From assembly GCF_000619925.1 (NCBI RefSeq), contig NZ_JHVB01000005.1:1-64000 (forward strand): a stretch of DNA of 64,000 nt, given 5' to 3'. This document shows, one piece after another, positions 50,401 through 58,027 of this stretch. The stretch comes from Treponema sp. C6A8. GTDB taxonomy: Bacteria > Spirochaetota > Spirochaetia > Treponematales > Treponemataceae. The notes beneath the pieces are model-generated. The model was not told where the DNA came from, ran no database searches, and was given only the letters and a program-made list of their open reading frames with translations. Within the stretch, counting starts at the first letter, position 1; each line of letters starts with the position of its first letter. Both the position numbers and the translations under genes were made by a program.

Positions 50401-50431
50401 AGGTGAAGATGATGGAAAATATTTTTTTCAT
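47411..50431 (-). CDS. Exported HExxH metallopeptidase with propeller-like middle and C-terminal barrel
   Basis: A 1006-residue exported protein (signal MKKIFSIIFTFFTLLSLFA). The N-terminal 290 residues look like a gluzincin peptidase: HEITH at 123-127 supplies two zinc ligands and the catalytic Glu, and Glu162 in RGMAEG is the likely third ligand. About 300-640 is a series of beta blades (DISRDGRFIALQI, DVHDALILLHDGEYYLV, YISYDEVSNRFLFTYTEPG), as in TolB-like propellers. The rest (about 660-1006) is beta-rich and ends GALGFSMNF, a terminal Phe typical of outer-membrane barrels. A surface-exposed protease held by a barrel is the best inference. Third gene after NlpC/P60 and a lipoprotein, starting one base after the latter's stop. 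Confidence 0.82.
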   Translation of the reverse strand: MKKIFSIIFTFFTLLSLFAYDGAVSGCKKILVYKTTWFDLIYAQENEETARILIANADRIYEEAAAQYGIKPQYRMPLVITQKVEQFNANWSSYPYNHIVIYDTFPTDNLQVLEDTILGTFWHEITHSVTYNMKNPFWKGLGLVFGDEFYPGSITVTRGMAEGAAVASESITGEGRLNSEFAKHQIKQAKIEGLFPYYSDVQGASDKYPAGSFYEFNGAFYQWVQDKYGIQKYADFWYRLCNLKSISVSGAFKKTFGQSLRSAWKEFENDFAVSVDSADKNPVKSGLAKDFFKPDLSDYSVANSSGAIYENLKKCDEGLIYINSKNSSLYFVDKAQLSGEKEISPEKLFTLQQMEKADISRDGRFIALQIMSQRAAATKSKLQIYDRKNGTFKALPKLTNVHDALILLHDGEYYLVCQIYKSPTVKIATFKLQLNDKGNLAGFTETAAFELPEGNLFQSMCSLQGEKTTLWTGESTGPAFAAIKKSGLDYSICGYDIRGQLLFTTIPGRNTVARYISYDEVSNRFLFTYTEPGSMPRLASYDLQTKTFSFEKSDFSGGIFNPVFMEGKIFYIGNFFRQNRIFIKNDEGALSDGLSGNKAVKIRRPEFTLGQAKAPVQGELNSKPYNRMNFLRGSLYPLSSLTSNSYNYGQKTSYLMPLSASYLNLSPWTSGIFIIAMGYGPITNSAGIQLEYQSGTFTKLFKYSISGFSEFDKAGWKQARASGKITSTIPFGRISKVILSDTMLLHYGRSNLTQAQAKRKYEKLGIGWAYSDSSKNYFYGLESISAGYSSIHKCGDGNYSDGGFSLAAIFTSRYNANNRYELDKYEFYNDLGFAASVALPRLLPLRDTLNLTFNLPSTLSLHLFAETKTADFSILSSLKPEGFPEFNAVTLDFESILFGIGIQKGAGILFFNDARLIFHYKLGFSYSELHDDDKWRILDLKDYLKKLGDQVPLEHLFGLKVAAGITPNYGITANYRFKTESFFEAGVAVRNAKSYGYGALGFSMNF

Positions 50432-50432
50432 A

Positions 50433-51074
50433 TTAAAGGGAAACTTCTATATTATTTTTAAGGGTAAAGAGACTGGGGAAGAAAATAACTTTTTGAGTAG
50501 AATTTTTCTTTTTGTTTCTAACCTGAATGTTCAAAGAGCTTTTTGAAATTTCATCTGCAAAATTCTGTCCGTAAAATGATGCAATTAATTCAAGATAGCC
50601 GTTTTCGTCCAGGGATGCAGTTTCTTCATCATCCGCAAGGGCCGGAATCAAGAAGATGTCAAAAACGGCTGCAATTTTTTCACTTGAACCATGATAAAAA
50701 TCCCGGAAGTTCTCTGGAGTAAGCTTGAAAGTGATGACGTCATTTTCTGCAGTGGCAATCAGGTTATCAGGCGGAAGAATGCCTTTTACAATAATTCCGC
50801 CTTCCTCTTTGTGATAGGCCTCGACATTTTTGAAACCTTCTTCTAAAAGTCCCTGCCTCAAATCATCCATATTCAGTTGATTAAAATCGGTTCCAACGCT
50901 TTCAAGCAGTTTCTGGATTGCGCCGTTCTGTTCAAAAGTGCAGTCCAGCTCAAAAGCGATTGAATTGTCTTCCAGCAGGGTAAAGGAAGCTGTGTTTTTG
51001 CAGGAAGCAAAAGTCACAGCGAGGAGAAAAAGGCATACAAAAACAGAAGGAATTGCAGATTTTCTTTTTTTCAT
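50433..51074 (-). CDS. Hypothetical lipoprotein of the peptidase operon
   Basis: About 213 residues with a lipobox TFASC-K, hence lipidated. It alternates beta-like and acidic segments (FTLLEDNSIAFELDCTFEQNG, EGGIIVKGILPPDN, NDVITFKLTPENF); I recognise no family. I favour ATG 51074, which has AGGA 4 bases upstream and starts MKKRKSAIPS; an ATG at 51086 overlaps the NlpC/P60 stop (TAATG) and would add four residues. It is squeezed between NlpC/P60 and the metallopeptidase with essentially no spacers, so co-translation and a shared complex are likely. Confidence 0.75.
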   Translation of the reverse strand: MKKRKSAIPSVFVCLFLLAVTFASCKNTASFTLLEDNSIAFELDCTFEQNGAIQKLLESVGTDFNQLNMDDLRQGLLEEGFKNVEAYHKEEGGIIVKGILPPDNLIATAENDVITFKLTPENFRDFYHGSSEKIAAVFDIFLIPALADDEETASLDENGYLELIASFYGQNFADEISKSSLNIQVRNKKKNSTQKVIFFPSLFTLKNNIEVSL

Positions 51075-51085
51075 CTCTTCCTGCA

Positions 51086-52204
51086 TTAATGTACAAAGCT
51101 GCTTAAAGGCAAACTTACGCGAACGCCTGTAAACATAACAAGTCCGGCCGAAGCTGATTCAAGGAAGTTCAAGGCTGCGTTATCTGTATTGTTGAAAACA
51201 GAATAGCTTATGTCCTGAACAAATTGGATTCTAGCATCTTTTATAGAGAAACTTGGGGTAGAGAATACAACTCCGATTGTTCCCGGAAAAACAGATGCCT
51301 TAATTGTCTTGTCTGAAGTAACAAGATGGGCGTCGCTGAAGGAAATTACAGGACCTGCATAAAGGCGGACATATTCACTCATTGTTGCTGTAAACATGAT
51401 TGGAATCTGGAATACATCCTGACTGAAGTTGATTCTTGCTCCAAGGGCAAGTCCCGGCTCCAGGAACCATTTCTTATAGCGGGCGTTAATCTGAATATCA
51501 ACGGCGCGGAAGCGGAACATAAAGGAGTTTGGCGCAATTAAAGACCAGCCGGCATTTGTGCTGGCATCAAAAATTATGTTGTTTGTTAAGCTGTTGCCGC
51601 TGCGTGAAGCATGAACCTGGCGAGGATGCTTTTCCTTTTCTTTTGCGTCCTGAGCAATTGCTTCCTCAATCTGCTCTTCAGTTCCGGTTCCTGACTTCAA
51701 GAACTGGCCGGTTGCAACGTATTTTCCCTTCCAGTAAGTCTGATTAAGAGAAGAAATGATTACGCCAGTGTTTTCTCCGTCGCTGATGGCAGAAATGAAC
51801 TGACCGTTTCCAATGTAAATACCAACGTGGGAAATATTTCCGGTGCTGTTGGTCTTAAAGAAAACAAGGTCACCAATTTCGCGGCTCTTGTCCGGCACGA
51901 TGCGGCAGTAGCTGTAAATTGCCTTTGCGGTTCGCGGAAGCTGAATTCCAACTGATTCGCGGGCAACATAATAAATCAAACCTGAACAGTCAAAGCTGTC
52001 TGGTCCCACGGCGCCCAAAACGTAAGGGCAGCCTACATATTTTTTAGATTCGGCAACAAATTTTTCTCGTGCTACCTGTGCCTGGGCAGGTGTAATATCT
52101 TCTGCACAAAGTTTCAGGCTGCAAACGCTGAAAACAAGGAGAAGCAGAAATAAAATCCGCTTTCCAAAACTATCTGATACATGATTAAAACTGGTTTTCT
52201 GCAT
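51086..52204 (-). CDS. NlpC/P60 peptidase fused to a beta-barrel-like domain
   Basis: A 372-residue exported protein (signal around 16-34, ending in a CAED-type site). Residues 40-165 form an NlpC/P60 cysteine-peptidase domain: Cys73 in DSFDCSGL, His126 in ISHVGIYIGNGQF, and GDLVFFKT between them; such enzymes cut peptidoglycan stems. The remainder from about 195 is beta-like (RFRAVDIQINARYKKWFLEPGLALG, IPIMFTATMSEYVRLYAGPVISF), resembling an outer-membrane barrel. An endopeptidase joined to a possible barrel is uncommon. First gene of the lipoprotein-metallopeptidase operon. Confidence 0.85.
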   Translation of the reverse strand: MQKTSFNHVSDSFGKRILFLLLLVFSVCSLKLCAEDITPAQAQVAREKFVAESKKYVGCPYVLGAVGPDSFDCSGLIYYVARESVGIQLPRTAKAIYSYCRIVPDKSREIGDLVFFKTNSTGNISHVGIYIGNGQFISAISDGENTGVIISSLNQTYWKGKYVATGQFLKSGTGTEEQIEEAIAQDAKEKEKHPRQVHASRSGNSLTNNIIFDASTNAGWSLIAPNSFMFRFRAVDIQINARYKKWFLEPGLALGARINFSQDVFQIPIMFTATMSEYVRLYAGPVISFSDAHLVTSDKTIKASVFPGTIGVVFSTPSFSIKDARIQFVQDISYSVFNNTDNAALNFLESASAGLVMFTGVRVSLPLSSFVH

Positions 52205-52244
52205 ATCTATATTTTCGAAGAATTATAAGAATTCATTAGCTGTT

Positions 52245-52285
52245 TAGAAAAAAAAGGGCCGTCCCTTTTCAGGACAGCCTCTTCC
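52245..52285 (-). terminator. Terminator after the CBM48-like gene
   Basis: On the minus strand GGCTGTCC pairs with GGACGGCC (plus 52272-52279 with 52257-52264) and is followed by eight T. It separates the small glycogen-binding-like gene from the NlpC operon. Confidence 0.8.
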
Positions 52286-52310
52286 TTTTATGTTTACTCT
52301 GCCGTTCGGC

Positions 52311-52631
52311 TTAGAAATCTTTTTTAGTAACAACTACAGAGTTATCGGCATTTGAATATGGAGCTGGAATGTATTTGTCTGCCTTCCAGTCGTTTTCCCA
52401 TCTTGTTCCATCAAGAAGATAACGGAACTGATATTCACGCTCTGAATCAAGTTCAATCTTAGCAGTAAAAGAACCGTCTTTTGCCTTCTTCATAGGAGTA
52501 TCTGTGCTGCTCCAGCTGTTGAAGTCACCAACTACATTAGCTTTTGAAACATCTTTAGCTGCTTCTGGTGAAACAGAAAAAGTCACAGTACATTTTTTAC
52601 CGTCTTTAGAAAAACTCTTCTTCAATGCCAT
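52311..52631 (-). CDS. Stand-alone CBM48/AMPK-type glycogen-binding-like domain
   Basis: A 106-residue protein consisting of a single beta-sandwich domain of the isoamylase-early/AMPK glycogen-binding type: VTFSVSPEAAKDVSKANVVGDFNSW, then FTAKIELDSEREYQFRYLLDGTRWENDW and ADKYIPAPYSNADNSVVV. The GDFNSW, YQFRYLLDG and W-x-N-D residues are the family's carbohydrate-contacting positions. No enzyme is attached and no signal peptide is present, so it may act as a cytoplasmic glycogen adaptor. A GGAG site precedes the ATG at 52631. It is monocistronic. Confidence 0.85.
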   Translation of the reverse strand: MALKKSFSKDGKKCTVTFSVSPEAAKDVSKANVVGDFNSWSSTDTPMKKAKDGSFTAKIELDSEREYQFRYLLDGTRWENDWKADKYIPAPYSNADNSVVVTKKDF

Positions 52632-52749
52632 TTGAAGTCTCCAAGTACGTTGTTATTTATATAGTGTTTTGGCGTATTTTAACATTTTGTTTTGTTTTTG
52701 TACATATCAACATACGAATTTATTTGATTATTATTGTGCAAAACGTTAA

Positions 52750-52755
52750 TATAAA
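52750..52755 (+). promoter_or_regulatory. metK -10 element
   Basis: TATAAA at 52750-52755, with TTATTA 16 bases upstream. Transcription from about 52762 would give a leader of 100 bases containing the riboswitch-like element, consistent with an RNA-controlled gene. Confidence 0.45.
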
Positions 52756-52783
52756 GCTATCACATCAGTGAAAACACTTCAAT

Positions 52784-52854
52784 CCGCCGATTTATCCAAA
52801 TTGCAGGGCGGAAATCGTGCTCGTATGAGTTGCGAAAATCTTGCTAAATAGGAG
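52784..52854 (+). promoter_or_regulatory. SAM-II-like riboswitch upstream of metK
   Basis: P1 is CCGCC (52784-52788) with GGCGG (52807-52811). The loop GATTTATCCAAATTGCAG closely matches the SAM-II loop (GAUUUAACCGUAUUGCAA). The conserved GCTAAA (52843-52848) is followed by the ribosome binding site TAGGAG. Pseudoknot pairing can be drawn: GCA with TGC near 52842, and TCC (52795-52797) with GGA of the Shine-Dalgarno, which would hide it when SAM binds. An extra hairpin TCGTGCTC/GAGTTGCGA (52815-52835) is inserted between P1 and the 3' strand compared with the minimal SAM-II. Confidence 0.65.
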
Positions 52855-52861
52855 ACATAAT

Positions 52862-54061
52862 ATGTCTATCTTATCTAACAATCACTATTTATTTACTTCT
52901 GAATCTGTTGGTGAAGGTCACCCGGATAAACTTTGTGATCAGGTTTCTGATGCAGTTTTGGATTACTGCCTTTCTCTGGATCCTGATGCTCACGTTGCAT
53001 GCGAAACTTTCTCTTCTACTGACTTTTTGCTGGTAGGTGGCGAAATCGGATTTTCAAAAGACATTGATTTGAAGGATTTCAACCACAATGTAGAAAAAAT
53101 TGCCCGCGGAGTAGCTCTGGACATCGGTTACAATTCAGCTGATGTTGGTTTGGACGGCGCAAACTGTCTCTTTATGAACAGACTTCACGCTCAGTCAGCT
53201 GATATCAACCAGGGTGTTGTAGGAAAGGGTCTTGATGAATACGAAGGACAGCAGGGTGCCGGAGACCAGGGTATGATGTTCGGTTTTGCCTGCAATGAAA
53301 CTCCAAGCCTTATGCCAGCTCCAGTTTACTATGCTCACCAGATTTTGCTTCGCGCTCACGAACTTCGTCATGCTGGAAAAATTGCATGGCTTCGTCCTGA
53401 TGCAAAATCACAGGTTACAATTGAATACGACGGCTACAAACCGGTTCGCATTGATACAGTTGTAGTTTCACACCAGCACAATCCTGATGTAGATTACGAC
53501 ACAATCAAAAAGACTTTGATTGAAGAAGTAATTAAGCCTGTTCTTGAACCAACAGGACTTTTGGATGACAAGGTAAAATACTTTATCAACCCAACCGGTA
53601 AATTCGTTATCGGCGGCCCGGACGGAGACTCAGGTCTTACAGGACGCAAAATCATCGTTGATACTTACGGTGGTATGGGACGCCACGGCGGCGGCGCTTT
53701 CAGTGGTAAAGACCCGTCTAAAGTTGACCGCTCAGCTGCATACATGGCACGCTACATTGCAAAAAACATCGTAGCTGCTGAACTTGCAGACCGCGCAGAA
53801 GTTGAACTTGCATACGCAATCGGAGTTCCATTCCCAGTTTCAATCATGGTTGAAACCTTCGGAACTGAAAAAGCTCCACGCAACAAAATTGAAGAAGCTG
53901 TAAAGAAGGTTTTTGACTGCACACCAGCAGGAATCATCAAGACTTTGAGCCTTAAACAGCCGCTCTACCGCAAGACTGCTTCTTACGGACACTTTGGTCG
54001 CGAAGGTTTCCCTTGGGAAAAGACTGACAAAGTTGAAGAACTTAAAAAAGCTGTGAAATAA
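52862..54061 (+). CDS. metK: S-adenosylmethionine synthetase
   Basis: A 399-residue methionine adenosyltransferase making SAM from methionine and ATP. Signature blocks are [18 protein letters not shown] (near 17-34), [15 protein letters not shown] (ATP loop) and [19 protein letters not shown] (P-loop-like, C-terminal). Length is normal. I use ATG 52862, which has GGAG 7 bases upstream within the riboswitch-like element, and opens [11 protein letters not shown]; a TTG at 52841 would lie inside that element. Translational control by SAM is predicted: the ligand-bound fold should mask the ribosome binding site, giving end-product feedback. Confidence 0.97.
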   Translation: MSILSNNHYLFTSESVGEGHPDKLCDQVSDAVLDYCLSLDPDAHVACETFSSTDFLLVGGEIGFSKDIDLKDFNHNVEKIARGVALDIGYNSADVGLDGANCLFMNRLHAQSADINQGVVGKGLDEYEGQQGAGDQGMMFGFACNETPSLMPAPVYYAHQILLRAHELRHAGKIAWLRPDAKSQVTIEYDGYKPVRIDTVVVSHQHNPDVDYDTIKKTLIEEVIKPVLEPTGLLDDKVKYFINPTGKFVIGGPDGDSGLTGRKIIVDTYGGMGRHGGGAFSGKDPSKVDRSAAYMARYIAKNIVAAELADRAEVELAYAIGVPFPVSIMVETFGTEKAPRNKIEEAVKKVFDCTPAGIIKTLSLKQPLYRKTASYGHFGREGFPWEKTDKVEELKKAVK

Positions 54062-54066
54062 GCAGA

Positions 54067-54102
54067 AAGGGCTGTCCAAAATGAATGGGCAGCCCTTTTT
54101 TT
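54067..54102. terminator. Terminator shared by metK and the SpoIIE-type gene
   Basis: AAGGGCTG (54067-54074) pairs with CAGCCCTT (54090-54097) and a T-run follows. The convergent SpoIIE gene ends at 54101, so the element can serve both directions. Confidence 0.8.
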
Positions 54103-56128
54103 ATTCCTTAAGGATTAATTGCAGCATTGTAATATCGTCGAACTGCTCGGCGTCCCCTACAAAGGCATCAATTGACTTACGAAGCGCTTTACAGGTTTCC
54201 GGGGCAGTAAGTTTTTCTGTGCCCTTCATGGCAGCCATAAGGCGGTCATCACCGAAGAGTTTTTCGTTGGCATCAGTTGCCTCTGTAACACCGTCAGTAT
54301 AAACAAGCAGGCGGTCGCCTTTTTCCAGAGTGATGGTATGCTCTGTGAAAGGAAGTCCTTCCATTCCGCCGAGTACGAAGTTAGGCTTTGTCTTAACAAA
54401 GGTGAATTCTCCATTGTGATAAAGAACCGGGAATGGGTGGCCGGCATTTACAAAGCGCAATTCGCCTGTGCTCAGGGTAACAATTCCCAGCCAGCAGGTT
54501 ACGAAAAGACCGGTTTCATTTCCCTTACACAATTCATTGTTTGTGCGCTGGAAGATTTCAGAAGGAGAAAGTCTCTGAATACTGTGGGTTTCCAGCAAGG
54601 TTTTTGCAATTACCATGAAGAGGGCTGCAGGAACACCTTTTCCGGAAACGTCACCTACAACAATCATAAGGTGGTCGTCATCAAGAAGCAGGTAGTCATA
54701 CAGGTCGCCGCCAACCTCTTTTGCCGGGTCCATAGTTCCAAAAAGGTCGAATTCCTTGTGATCCGGGAAGGCAGGGTAAATCTGCGGCAGCATATCTGCC
54801 TGGATTTTTGTTGCAACGTTGAGCTCGGCGCCGATTCTTTCCTTTTCTGCCGTAACCGCAGTTAAATCAGCAATATATTTTTGCAGAGAAACGGACATCG
54901 CATTTACGCAGGAAGCAAGGTCTCCGATTTCATCATTTTCAAAGGCTCTTGCACGGCGTTCAAAATTACCCTTACTGATAATTTCAACATCTTCAACAAG
55001 GGCTTCAATAGGACGGGTAAGAGTCTGAGCAAAACTCTGAACAACTGCAGAAACAATTGCAATTATTGAAAGCATGAGGAATGCAAAGAATATAATTGCA
55101 AATCTGATATGACGGGCCATATCAGCTACAGGTTCAAGAACAGTCTTCTGCGGTATGCAGATACAGAATTCCCAGTCTGTAGACTGTAAAGGAGAATAAG
55201 CGTAATAAACGTCATGAGAAGTAAGTTCAACGGCATTTCCTTTATGAAGCATTTTATCACGGATAGAATCATCAAGGCTTTCATCATCATAAACAGAAGC
55301 TACAACCGGATCAGGAGAAATTGCGTTTCCCTTTGTGTCGATTAAGAAAGCGTAGGCTCCTTCAATGTCAGAAACGTCAACCGTTGCGTTATAGAGGTCG
55401 GAAATAAGAACATCCATGCAGACAACGCCTTTGAACTTGTTATTGGCATCATAGAATGGAGAGGCGCAGCTAATCATAAGGCCATGCTCGAAAGAGTCGG
55501 AATAAACGTCTGTAAAGCAGGTTTTTCCCGCATTTTTTGCAAGAACATACCATGGAGAGTCAAAATAGTCGTAATAAACTTCTGCAATTCCGTCGTTAGC
55601 CTTATCGTTATCAGAGTTAGGGTCGTAAGAAACCATAAAGCCGTTTTCTGTGGCAATGTAAATACTCAAAATCTTATCATTATAAGTATGAATAATCGGC
55701 TTAAAAATCTGCTCAACGTTTCCAAGCAGGTTCAGTTCTCTTTTTACGTCAATATACTTGTTCTTTTTACTTGCAAAGGTTCTCTGCAAAACCCAGGTGC
55801 CGCCGTTTTTTGCATCAGGAGGAAGGACTTCCTTTTCCTTAAACTGGGACGGATTTGTGTATATGTCGTGAATGTAATCTGAAAACTGAGTAGTACAATC
55901 CAGGAATTTTCCAAGCTCCGAATCCGCAAGCTTAGCCTTTCCTTCTGAGAAGGCATGAAGCTTCTGCACTGTTTGATTAAGCAGGGCAATCTTACTCTTT
56001 TTCTGAATACGAAGCATGCTGAAAACACCAATCAGACTTGTTAATAAAAGAGAGGTCATGGTGATTTTAAGAACCATAAAGTTTACTTTGTGGCGTATGG
56101 TCTTTCGTTTTTTTTCACTTATATCCAT
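54101..56128 (-). CDS. SpoIIE-type PP2C phosphatase with extracellular sensor and HAMP
   Basis: A 675-residue membrane phosphatase. A helix near 20-40 and another near 345-368 (FAIIFFAFLMLSIIAIVSAVV) bound a roughly 300-residue Cache-like sensor (IYIATENGFMVSYDPNSDND, AYAFLIDTKGNAISPDP). HAMP follows, then the PP2C domain with GDLYDYLLLDDDHLMIVVGDVSGKG (metal-binding Asps), NAGHPFPVLY, YTDGVTEATD and FDDITMLQL. Such enzymes dephosphorylate STAS-type anti-sigma antagonists, but no STAS protein is nearby. AAGGAG precedes the ATG. It lies 26 bases after the transporter-ATPase gene, within one operon, suggesting a signalling pair. Confidence 0.93.
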   Translation of the reverse strand: MDISEKKRKTIRHKVNFMVLKITMTSLLLTSLIGVFSMLRIQKKSKIALLNQTVQKLHAFSEGKAKLADSELGKFLDCTTQFSDYIHDIYTNPSQFKEKEVLPPDAKNGGTWVLQRTFASKKNKYIDVKRELNLLGNVEQIFKPIIHTYNDKILSIYIATENGFMVSYDPNSDNDKANDGIAEVYYDYFDSPWYVLAKNAGKTCFTDVYSDSFEHGLMISCASPFYDANNKFKGVVCMDVLISDLYNATVDVSDIEGAYAFLIDTKGNAISPDPVVASVYDDESLDDSIRDKMLHKGNAVELTSHDVYYAYSPLQSTDWEFCICIPQKTVLEPVADMARHIRFAIIFFAFLMLSIIAIVSAVVQSFAQTLTRPIEALVEDVEIISKGNFERRARAFENDEIGDLASCVNAMSVSLQKYIADLTAVTAEKERIGAELNVATKIQADMLPQIYPAFPDHKEFDLFGTMDPAKEVGGDLYDYLLLDDDHLMIVVGDVSGKGVPAALFMVIAKTLLETHSIQRLSPSEIFQRTNNELCKGNETGLFVTCWLGIVTLSTGELRFVNAGHPFPVLYHNGEFTFVKTKPNFVLGGMEGLPFTEHTITLEKGDRLLVYTDGVTEATDANEKLFGDDRLMAAMKGTEKLTAPETCKALRKSIDAFVGDAEQFDDITMLQLILKE

Positions 56129-56154
56129 TTCTTAGCTCCTTGTACTATGAAATT

Positions 56155-58023
56155 CTATATTACTATGTGAATATTTGTTTCGTTTCTTTTTTTGCTTGTA
56201 AGAACAGATGCCCTCAAGGCCCTGTGACGGAGGATTTTTAATCCTGTCATGGAAAATGCGTCATCACTTGCTTTCATATGGAAAGGATTGTAAGGCTTAC
56301 CCTTGTAATTAATGCGCACGGAAATTGCATTTCCAAAAACTATGCTGATATTTATGTTTGTTTCAGGTAATTCGTTTAGAATTCTGATACAAATCTCTTC
56401 TATACAGCTTTGAACTTCAAAAATACGTTTAATACCGATATTTTTTTCAGCTGCGGCTCCTTCAATCTGGTCATTAAAGATTGCAAGAGTCTGAGAATCT
56501 GAAGTTATGTTTCCGCTGCAATCCGGGTGGAACTGATATTTGGAAGGAATTGCCGCCTGTACATGAAGAAGGCTTCCAAAAAGAATAATCAGAGGAAGGG
56601 CAACAAAAATACCCATGCTTGTGTAGGAAATAAATACCGGAATAAAATCAAATTCTGAAGAAAAAATTGAAGCCAGCCAGGCTGCTATTAATGAAAGCCC
56701 TGTCAGGGATGCAAGGAAAATGACAAAATGTCGTTTCTTATTAAAGCCTACATAATGCGATTTTACCGTGCTGTGCCAGATGAGCCAGAGTCCTGTTCCG
56801 ATAAAGAGATTACAGAAACATTCAGCCAGAAGAAGATTTGTTGGTGTGTCTATAATAAAGGATGTGAAAATGCAGCCAAGACAGCAGCCTGCGGCTCCCC
56901 AGATACCCCATAATAATCCTGTAGTTACAGGCAAGAAGTTTTTAAGGCCGACAAGGCTTTCGTATTCCAGGAAATTCATCTTTTGAACGATTAAATCCAG
57001 GCCCGCATATATTATGGCTATGGAAACTGCAATGTACCACCATTTTTTAAGCTCGGCAGCAAAATGTTTTATAGTGTCATTTATGGATTTTTTTTCAGAT
57101 TTTGTCTGCGTAAGTTTTTTTATGCCCTTTCCAATTGCCGTGTAAACGGAGTTATCTGCCAGAAGAACACCCGCAACCATAATTCCCGCGCCAATTGCCC
57201 TCATCGGAGTGATGATTTCCTCATCTGTTCCAAAAATAAAGGCCAGAACAGGGGACATAAGCATTGTCATTATGATTTCGGTAGAAAAAATCAGGGATGA
57301 TGTAAGAGGCGAAACATAACGCATGGCATAGAGCTGAACGATACTGTACAAACCCCGGATAAAAAGGCTGACATACAAAACACAAATCCAGAAGGACGGT
57401 TCAATGGACAGTGAGAAGGATTTGCCAAAGAAGATGACTTCGACAATCCAGCAGACAGCAGAAATTATAAGAGAAAAGAAAAGCTGTCCCATCGCAATAA
57501 TTGAAGGGTTTGAACTTGCCGAATATCGTGAAATTGTGAGGATTGTAAGGGCAATTACAAGGTCTGCAAGTACAAGATATAAAACTCCTTCGCTCAAAAG
57601 GGCAGAGGCTTCGCAGTTCATCATAAAAAAGAGTCCGACAAGAACAATCGCAATGCCGGGAAAAGTTTTAAAATCTGGTTTTTCACGGAAAAGCAGCAGG
57701 GCCAGAAGCGGAATAAATACAAAGTAGGCAGAAAGTACGCAGGAAGTTACTGTTGCGCCAGTTTTTTCGGCTCCAAGAATCAAAAATACATTAAAGGCAA
57801 CCTGTTCCAGCGAAAGGATAAAAGACTGAAAAATCTGTTTTTTATCCAGGCGGAAAAGCTCACCAAAAAAGAAGAGAAGAACGATTATAAATCCTGCTCC
57901 GTTGGTAATCGTTAAATATCCGAACTGAGAAACCGAGGAAGGTACTCCGCCAAGAAAGGCATATTGAATTGAGGCAAAAAAAGTTATGATACATAAGGAA
58001 ATTACAGCTTCAAACTTATTCAA
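56155..58023 (-). CDS. DMT (EamA-type) transporter fused to a GHKL/anti-sigma-like domain
   Basis: A 622-residue fusion. Residues 1-300 give ten helices in two five-helix repeats, like EamA/DMT exporters. A linker with Lys residues (TQTKSEKKS) precedes five further helices (about 343-490), a region I cannot name. The C-terminal 130 residues resemble an RsbW-like GHKL ATPase: IFEVQSCIEEICIRILNELP matches the N-box region, and ISVRINYKGKPYNPF the G1 region, but the Asn of the N-box and the Asp of DxGxG are not conserved, so ATPase activity is doubtful. The start is TTG at 58023 with AAGGA 7 bases upstream. It is flanked by the DUF2156 gene (4-base gap) and the SpoIIE-type phosphatase. Confidence 0.8.
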   Translation of the reverse strand: MNKFEAVISLCIITFFASIQYAFLGGVPSSVSQFGYLTITNGAGFIIVLLFFFGELFRLDKKQIFQSFILSLEQVAFNVFLILGAEKTGATVTSCVLSAYFVFIPLLALLLFREKPDFKTFPGIAIVLVGLFFMMNCEASALLSEGVLYLVLADLVIALTILTISRYSASSNPSIIAMGQLFFSLIISAVCWIVEVIFFGKSFSLSIEPSFWICVLYVSLFIRGLYSIVQLYAMRYVSPLTSSLIFSTEIIMTMLMSPVLAFIFGTDEEIITPMRAIGAGIMVAGVLLADNSVYTAIGKGIKKLTQTKSEKKSINDTIKHFAAELKKWWYIAVSIAIIYAGLDLIVQKMNFLEYESLVGLKNFLPVTTGLLWGIWGAAGCCLGCIFTSFIIDTPTNLLLAECFCNLFIGTGLWLIWHSTVKSHYVGFNKKRHFVIFLASLTGLSLIAAWLASIFSSEFDFIPVFISYTSMGIFVALPLIILFGSLLHVQAAIPSKYQFHPDCSGNITSDSQTLAIFNDQIEGAAAEKNIGIKRIFEVQSCIEEICIRILNELPETNINISIVFGNAISVRINYKGKPYNPFHMKASDDAFSMTGLKILRHRALRASVLTSKKRNETNIHIVI

Positions 58024-58027
58024 TTTA

